From the NCBI RefSeq assembly GCF_047030795.1, contig NZ_JBKYIC010000004.1: a DNA stretch of 64,000 nucleotides; one strand, given 5' to 3'. Positions 59,703 to 64,000 of this stretch are shown piece by piece; the stretch's first letter is position 1, and every line of letters starts with the position of its first letter. The notes beneath the pieces were generated by a model, which was not told the DNA's origin, ran no database searches, and saw only the letters and a program-made list of their open reading frames with translations. The translations under genes and the position numbers were made by a program. The stretch comes from Frisingicoccus sp902471845 (GTDB lineage: Bacteria > Bacillota > Clostridia > Lachnospirales > Lachnospiraceae).

Positions 59703-60467
59703 ATGGAGAATTGGTTTACCGTAGAACAAATAGACTCAGATACATTTGCTATCAGCGAATACAAGCACTGGGAAAAAACACATTGTTATCTATTATGCGG
59801 AGAAAAATGTGCTGTTCTTATCGACACAGGCTTAGGCGTTTCCAACATCAAAAAAATTGTAGACAGCCTGACAGACCTGCCCGTTATGGTCGTTACTACT
59901 CATGTTCATTGGGATCACATTGGCGGGCATAAGTATTTTGATAATATTGCCGTCCATGAAGCAGAAAAGGACTGGTTATCAGTCAGCTTCCCGATACCGC
60001 TGCAAGTCGTTAAGAAAAATCTGACAAGGCTTCCTTGTGATTTTCCAACAGGTTTTGATATTAACGCTTATCAGATTTTTCAAGGTATGCCGCAAAAAAT
60101 CCTGCATGATGGCGATTCTCTGAATTTGGGCAGGCGGGAAATTCAGGTCATTCACACGCCGGGACATTCGCCCGGACATTGCTGCTTTTACGAGCCGGTA
60201 CGAAACTATCTGTATTCCGGGGATTTAATATACAAGGGAAGCCTTGACGCATTTTATCCGACTACCGACCCGCAGCTATTCTATCAATCCATAAAGCGGA
60301 TACGGAAATACAGGATAAATAAGATTTTGCCCGGACATCATCAGTTGGACATTCCTGTTTCTTTGGTCGATGATATTGAAGCTGGATTTGAACAATTAGA
60401 AAGAGCCGGAAAACTCAAACAGGGAAATGGACTGTTCGAGTTTGCAGATTTTCAAATTCATATATAA
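59703..60467 (+). CDS. MBL-fold metallo-hydrolase
   Basis: 254 residues, cytoplasmic. Metal ligands are in THVHWDHIGGH (H67, H69, D71, H72), TPGHSPGHC and LYSGDLIY, with the last His in LPGHHQLD. Close to the glyoxalase II/lactonase-type subgroup. Strong GGAGG before the ATG. Closed by a terminator at 60475-60520. Substrate unknown. Confidence 0.9.
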   Translation: MENWFTVEQIDSDTFAISEYKHWEKTHCYLLCGEKCAVLIDTGLGVSNIKKIVDSLTDLPVMVVTTHVHWDHIGGHKYFDNIAVHEAEKDWLSVSFPIPLQVVKKNLTRLPCDFPTGFDINAYQIFQGMPQKILHDGDSLNLGRREIQVIHTPGHSPGHCCFYEPVRNYLYSGDLIYKGSLDAFYPTTDPQLFYQSIKRIRKYRINKILPGHHQLDIPVSLVDDIEAGFEQLERAGKLKQGNGLFEFADFQIHI

Positions 60468-60474
60468 TTCAAAG

Positions 60475-60520
60475 CTGCCGTTGCAGGAACCACAATTCCA
60501 ACAACGGCAGTTCTTATTTT
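60475..60520 (+). terminator. Terminator of the MBL gene
   Basis: CTGCCGTTG (60475-60483) and CAACGGCAG (60502-60510), perfect 9-bp arms, followed by TTCTTATTTT. Confidence 0.75.
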
Positions 60521-60531
60521 CTCCTGCGCCT

Positions 60532-61180
60532 GAAATTCAAAGGAGCCGCCAGCGCCCCGGAGCGTCCGGGGAAATCAGCCTGTTTGCGGGGCTTATCAAA
60601 TGCGGCGAGTGCGGCAAGGCGCTGACCGTCCGCATGACGAATGACAAGCACCCCCGCCGCATTTACTCCTGCAAGACCTACAACGCCTACGGCAAGCAGC
60701 ATTGCACCCAACATCGGATTGAGTACGACACCCTTTACAGCCTTGTGCTGAACAAAATCCGGGAATGTGCGAAAGCAGCTCTGACGGACGGGGAAGCAAT
60801 CGCCGGGCGGCTCTCCGACACCTGCAACGCCGAGCAGAGAAGCCAGCGGGAAGCGTTAGAGCGCACCCTCTCCAAAGACGGGGAAAGGACGGAGGTACTG
60901 GAAAAAATGGTGCTGCGGCTCTATGAGGACATGGTTGCCGGGCGAATCAGTGAAGCGAATTTCTCACTCATGCTGGAAAAGACCCAGAAAGAGCAGGCGA
61001 CTCTTGCGGAGAAAATGGCGGAAACAAAAAGGACGCTGGACAATGAACGGCAGATAGCCGTTGACGCAAGACAGTGGGTGGAAGCCATTCAGGAATACGC
61101 CGACATCACGGAGCTGGACGCAGCCACCTTAAACCGCCTGATTAAAGAAATACGTGCCGCCGCCCGCCAGAAAGCTGTAT
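60532..61180 (+). pseudogene. Internal fragment of a large serine recombinase
   Basis: The frame reads FAGLIKCGECGKALTVRMTND, then RRIYSCKTYNAYGKQHCTQHRIEYDTLY: the recombinase zinc-ribbon, followed by a long coiled coil (LEKMVLRLYEDMVAGRISEANF, LNRLIKEI). This is the C-terminal part of TnpX/Tn4451-like transposon recombinases. The N-terminal resolvase catalytic domain and DNA-binding recombinase domain are missing, and after LIKEI the sequence departs from the family. GC content is clearly higher than in the flanks. No intact mobile element is left around it. Confidence 0.85.
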
Positions 61181-61278
61181 TGTTCCTACTAATTGGGGAT
61201 AACACAGTTTCCGCATTGCCATTTTTCGAAAACAGAAACACACATCCATTTTTGCCCCAATCGACAGAAACCTTTGGT

Positions 61279-61814
61279 TTACCGGGCTATTTTCGTCAGC
61301 ATACGGAGCATTTCTTCAATGTTAGTTTGGATATTCTGTAATTCAACGCTAAAGTACTCAACATTTCCCTTTACAAGCAAATCATATTTTTCGTGGAAAC
61401 AACCTAACATTTGCACAGTTACATCTATAGGATATGGAGGTTTCAATTTTCCAAGCAATGAACTGTCCTCTAACTCTATAGCATTCCTGACATCGATAAT
61501 CATCTGTTTCGAAATTTGCAGAGCAGTAGGAATGATTTTCCCAAAATCATTTGTACATAGTATAACCAAGTAATCAAAAGGAGCATCCGCAAATGAGATA
61601 CAACCAATAAGCCATTCTCCTAAGCCGCTTTCTAATGTCATATCAAGAAATTCCTTGCGAAGTTGATCTACTTCTCCAGCAAAACTTCCAAGCGGTTTCG
61701 CTCCAAGAAGCTTATGGATACAGGCGCTGTACTTGTCAGCAAGCAGATACGTTTTCTTACATCAAACCAATATTCTAACCATTCTGCCACTGTATCGAAT
61801 TCGTAATTGCTCAT
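61279..61814 (-). pseudogene. Unknown protein gene with a one-base frameshift
   Basis: The frame from ATG 61814 (MSNYEFDTVAEWLEYWFDVRK) continues, after loss of one base in an A run near 61742-61746, in the next frame as YLLADKYSACIHKLLGAKPL, SFAGEVDQLRKEFLDM and then MTLESGLGEWLIGCISFADAP to the end. The combined product would be about 178 residues, soluble. I do not recognise the family. No clear ribosome binding site is visible at 61814 or at the longer start 61856. Natural frameshift or sequencing error. Confidence 0.6.
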
Positions 61815-62073
61815 AATGGTTTTATTCCATAGGGATACCAAATTCTGATGAAACATTATTACTATTTTAGAAAGCTTTTTTATTTTTTCTTTGTATCTTT
61901 TTTCTTTCTCATATTACCTGTCCTATTTCGTATAAATTACTTAAACAACTCAATATTAGCAACAATAATTCTATCTTAATATATTGTGTGACTCTGCTGC
62001 CGCTTTTATAATAAATCACAATGCCATTATATTCGCTCCTGTCTCCTTTACCTGTAGTCTAAACAACAATTTA

Positions 62074-63120
62074 TTACCCTACCTCTTTTTCTATCATTAT
62101 TTTAACTGCTCTATCAAAATCGGATTCAAGTGGTTGAGTTCTATTAAAAATTTCATACTCACCATAAGCCTTTTCAAGTGCTTGCTTATGTGATATTTTT
62201 CCATTGTCTCTGAGAATCTTGTATTGTCTGAATTCCAGAAATGCATTAACGCTTTTCTCAAATTCATCCATAGTAAAAACATTCTCTCGCTCAATCAAAT
62301 CTTCAATATAATCAAAGTATCCTGTAACAGCACGCTCTAACTGACGAATCTGTTTTTCGCTAAGATAATTCTTTGCAATCGCAACATCTGATTTTAATAC
62401 TCTCCCATCCGGAGCATTCTTCCATGTTGTCAACCCCATATGTTCTTTCTCATGGTCAGCAGATTCATACACAATTTCTGCTGCAGTATGATTTGTAATC
62501 GCATAATGAAATTTGTTCTGAATTGTGGCATAAAAATGATAAGCTGTCTCTGAATCTTTCACATAATCAATACTACATTCCGCAAATATATCTGTTATCT
62601 GCTGCCAGATTCTTCGCTCACTCGCTCGGATGGAGCGAACCCTTTCCAGAAGCTCTCTAAAGTAATCTTTTCCAAAAGCAGTCTGTCCCTGTTTCAATTT
62701 CTCATCATCCAGAACAAAACCTTTTTGCATATATTCTTTCAGAATTTTTGTCGCCCATATTCTGAATTGAGTGGCCTTTTTGGAATTTACCCTATATCCA
62801 ACCGATATAATTACATCAAGGTTATAATAGTTAGTCTCAGATGTCTGTGTTTTTCCTTTGATTGCACCATGCTGAGTGGTTGTTGCAATTTTTGCAACAA
62901 CCACTTTCTCGTCCAATTCACCAGTACTAAAAATATTTTTCAAATGTCTGCTAATTCCAGACTTATCTACACCAAAAAGCTCAGACATTGCTTTTTGAGT
63001 AACCCACAAGCTTTCATCTTTAATATATGCATTTACTGATACATCTCCATCCTCTGAGTTGTACAATACCATTTCCATTTGTTTTGAAAAATCATTCAAT
63101 CTTTGCTCCCCCTTCTGCAT
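62074..63120 (-). CDS. RhuM-family protein
   Basis: Up to 348 residues. Virulence RhuM family: ESLWVTQKAMSELFGVDKSG, ISRHLKNIFSTGELDE, ETNYYNLDVIISVGYRVNS, KATQFRIWATKILKEYMQKG and the C-terminal Fic/DOC-like stretch ITNHTAAEIVYESADHEKEH, GLTTWKNAPDG. Biochemical role unknown; the genes occur on genomic islands, often with phage-like KilA-N/Bro-type N-termini. The start is unsure: ATG 63120 lacks a ribosome binding site, whereas TTG 63099 has GGGGGAG six bases upstream. Confidence 0.88.
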   Translation of the reverse strand: MQKGEQRLNDFSKQMEMVLYNSEDGDVSVNAYIKDESLWVTQKAMSELFGVDKSGISRHLKNIFSTGELDEKVVVAKIATTTQHGAIKGKTQTSETNYYNLDVIISVGYRVNSKKATQFRIWATKILKEYMQKGFVLDDEKLKQGQTAFGKDYFRELLERVRSIRASERRIWQQITDIFAECSIDYVKDSETAYHFYATIQNKFHYAITNHTAAEIVYESADHEKEHMGLTTWKNAPDGRVLKSDVAIAKNYLSEKQIRQLERAVTGYFDYIEDLIERENVFTMDEFEKSVNAFLEFRQYKILRDNGKISHKQALEKAYGEYEIFNRTQPLESDFDRAVKIMIEKEVG

Positions 63121-63281
63121 CCTTGATTCAGTAATAATCTTTCATATCCAAACTAAATTTCACATAAAAATCCGGCTTTAATTTTCAGTTGCTCTTCTGC
63201 AACAACGTCACACATTCGACTGTCTTTTCTTTGAGCAACCGAATTTATAATTTTCCTCATCCATATGTTGTAAATTTAACA

Positions 63282-63298
63282 GCTACATACAATGTAGC
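63282..63298. repeat. Short perfect dyad upstream of the RhuM gene
   Basis: GCTACAT (63282-63288), three bases, ATGTAGC (63292-63298). Possible operator. In the gap 63121-63739 I see no other convincing element: the sequence is AT-rich, with short open frames lacking ribosome binding sites. Confidence 0.35.
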
Positions 63299-63739
63299 AT
63301 TAAAAAATTAATCTACTATAAGTATTTCCTCCAACTAGTTCCAATCAAAACATCTACCGATTTTTAACAAGGCACTCGGTCATTGATCACTTAAAATAGA
63401 AAAAGGAATCTCTAAAAATTCTTCTTCTGTAAAATCCTGGCATGACAACTGAACCAATCTGTCCATTTACTTTATATACACGGAAGTAGACAGACGTCTA
63501 ATCTATACAGCAAATACTATCAAAGCATTTACCATCGCTGTAGAAAGTAACAAAATCCCGAATCATATTTCCTTCCGATTACAGTCCATTTCCAACTGAA
63601 AACATTCTTTGAGGAGCGTTTATCCTGTTTATAAACTGAAGGCACGGCTGTCGCAGGCAGTTCTGTTTGACATGCCCAAAACCAACGTTATAATACAATC
63701 AAAGGCTAGAACACGAAAAACTCTGCTCTAATGCAACTA

Positions 63740-64000
63740 TTATTTATTTATCATCCAATACCCTTTCCTTGCAGAACCTATACGCGTAATACGTTCTTCT
63801 TCTCGCAAATTTCTAATAACTCTGCTAATTTTTCTTGTGCTAAATCCAGTTTTTTCACTTAGCCCTTTTGCGGTAATATCTGGCTCTTTTTCCAATAATC
63901 GCAAAATTTTGTTTTCATCGCCATTATTATCGCCATTTTTATCGCCACTGGCGATATTCTCATTTTCATTTGGCGAGAAAAATGGAAAACTAACTTTAAT
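63740..64000 (-). CDS. C-terminal part of an AlbA/Schlafen-type ATP-binding regulator (runs off the window)
   Basis: The minus strand from the edge is open for 86 codons to TAA at 63740-63742. It begins IKVSFPFFSPNENENI, has a Gly-Asp-Asn linker (GDKNGDNNGDENK) and then a winged helix (ILRLLEKEPDITAKGLSEKT, GFSTRKISRVIRNLREEERI, ending GYWMINK). This end is typical of proteins with an N-terminal AlbA_2 (Schlafen-like) domain, often encoded on islands. The N-terminal domain is outside the window, so the family name is an inference. Confidence 0.65.
   Translation of the reverse strand: MKVSFPFFSPNENENIASGDKNGDNNGDENKILRLLEKEPDITAKGLSEKTGFSTRKISRVIRNLREEERITRIGSARKGYWMINK

Noticed and set aside
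60427..60531. 5' part of the 304-codon recombinase frame overlapping the MBL gene
   Set aside because: It reads through the MBL 3' end and its terminator in a shifted frame; homology to recombinases begins only near 60532.
63600..63714. Plus-strand stretch reading KARLSQAVLFDMPKTN
   Set aside because: It looked like a piece of a plasmid or transposon protein, but it is short, has no start or ribosome binding site, and I could not tie it to a family.
63901..63960. Repeated GCGAT-type motif at the right edge as a possible short tandem or CRISPR-like repeat
   Set aside because: It is the coding sequence of a Gly-Asp-Asn linker in the AlbA-type gene; units are irregular and there are no spacers.

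Overview
The window is chromosomal DNA of a spore-forming, Gram-positive clostridium, most likely a member of the Lachnospiraceae. The reasons are a dcw cell-division cluster running into spoIIGA and sigE, a yicC-remA-gmk-rpoZ-(rpoD)-priA-def-fmt-rsmB-rlmN-prpC-prkC-rsgA-rpe-thiN locus in the order known from Bacillus/Clostridium, an SPKTGD-type sortase signal, and AGGAGG-type ribosome binding sites with frequent TTG/GTG starts. Genus cannot be decided from the sequence alone.

Region 1 (1-14.2 kb, minus strand): mraZ, rsmH, ftsL, two class B PBPs, mraY, murD, ftsW, murA, divIB, ftsZ, then spoIIGA and the 5' part of sigE at the edge. A four-box MraZ operator with exact 10-bp phasing precedes mraZ, and a Spo0A-type spoIIG promoter with 21-bp spacing precedes spoIIGA. 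SpoIIGA itself lacks nearly all of its membrane domain. ychF is divergent at 14.4 kb.

Region 2 (15.6-35.7 kb): an O-acyltransferase, an EamA transporter and a long minus-strand housekeeping locus (thiN back to yicC) that links ribosome maturation, Ser/Thr kinase/phosphatase signalling, translation initiation and start-Met processing, replication restart and sigma-A. rqcH is divergent from yicC.

Region 3 (35.7-51 kb): individual accessory genes. They are a VanY-like carboxypeptidase, SGNH hydrolase, membrane-bound XRE regulator, permuted papain-fold protein, an alpha/beta hydrolase-GNAT fusion, two GNAT enzymes, a cupin/flavodoxin pair with a divergent LysR regulator, a GH2 glycosidase and a 1322-residue cell-wall-anchored protein with duplicated modules.

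Region 4 (51-64 kb): an accessory, partly decayed region. It has a cat pseudogene and a two-component system with a very short sensor loop. An envelope-type operon follows (DUF4342 protein, two zinc-ribbon membrane proteins, another membrane protein, a broken cardiolipin synthase). Beyond lie a frameshifted NAD-epimerase, a DUF4393 remnant, an HTH/NTF2/MBL trio, a serine-recombinase remnant, a frameshifted unknown gene, RhuM and the end of an AlbA-type regulator. The main new observation is an operator of TGTTAA boxes at 11-bp phase, at nearly the same distance from the -10 box, before both the DUF4342 operon and the epimerase gene. These two units flank the two-component system, which suggests a local regulon controlled by its OmpR-type regulator. 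Several breaks in this region fall at homopolymers, so some could be sequencing errors.
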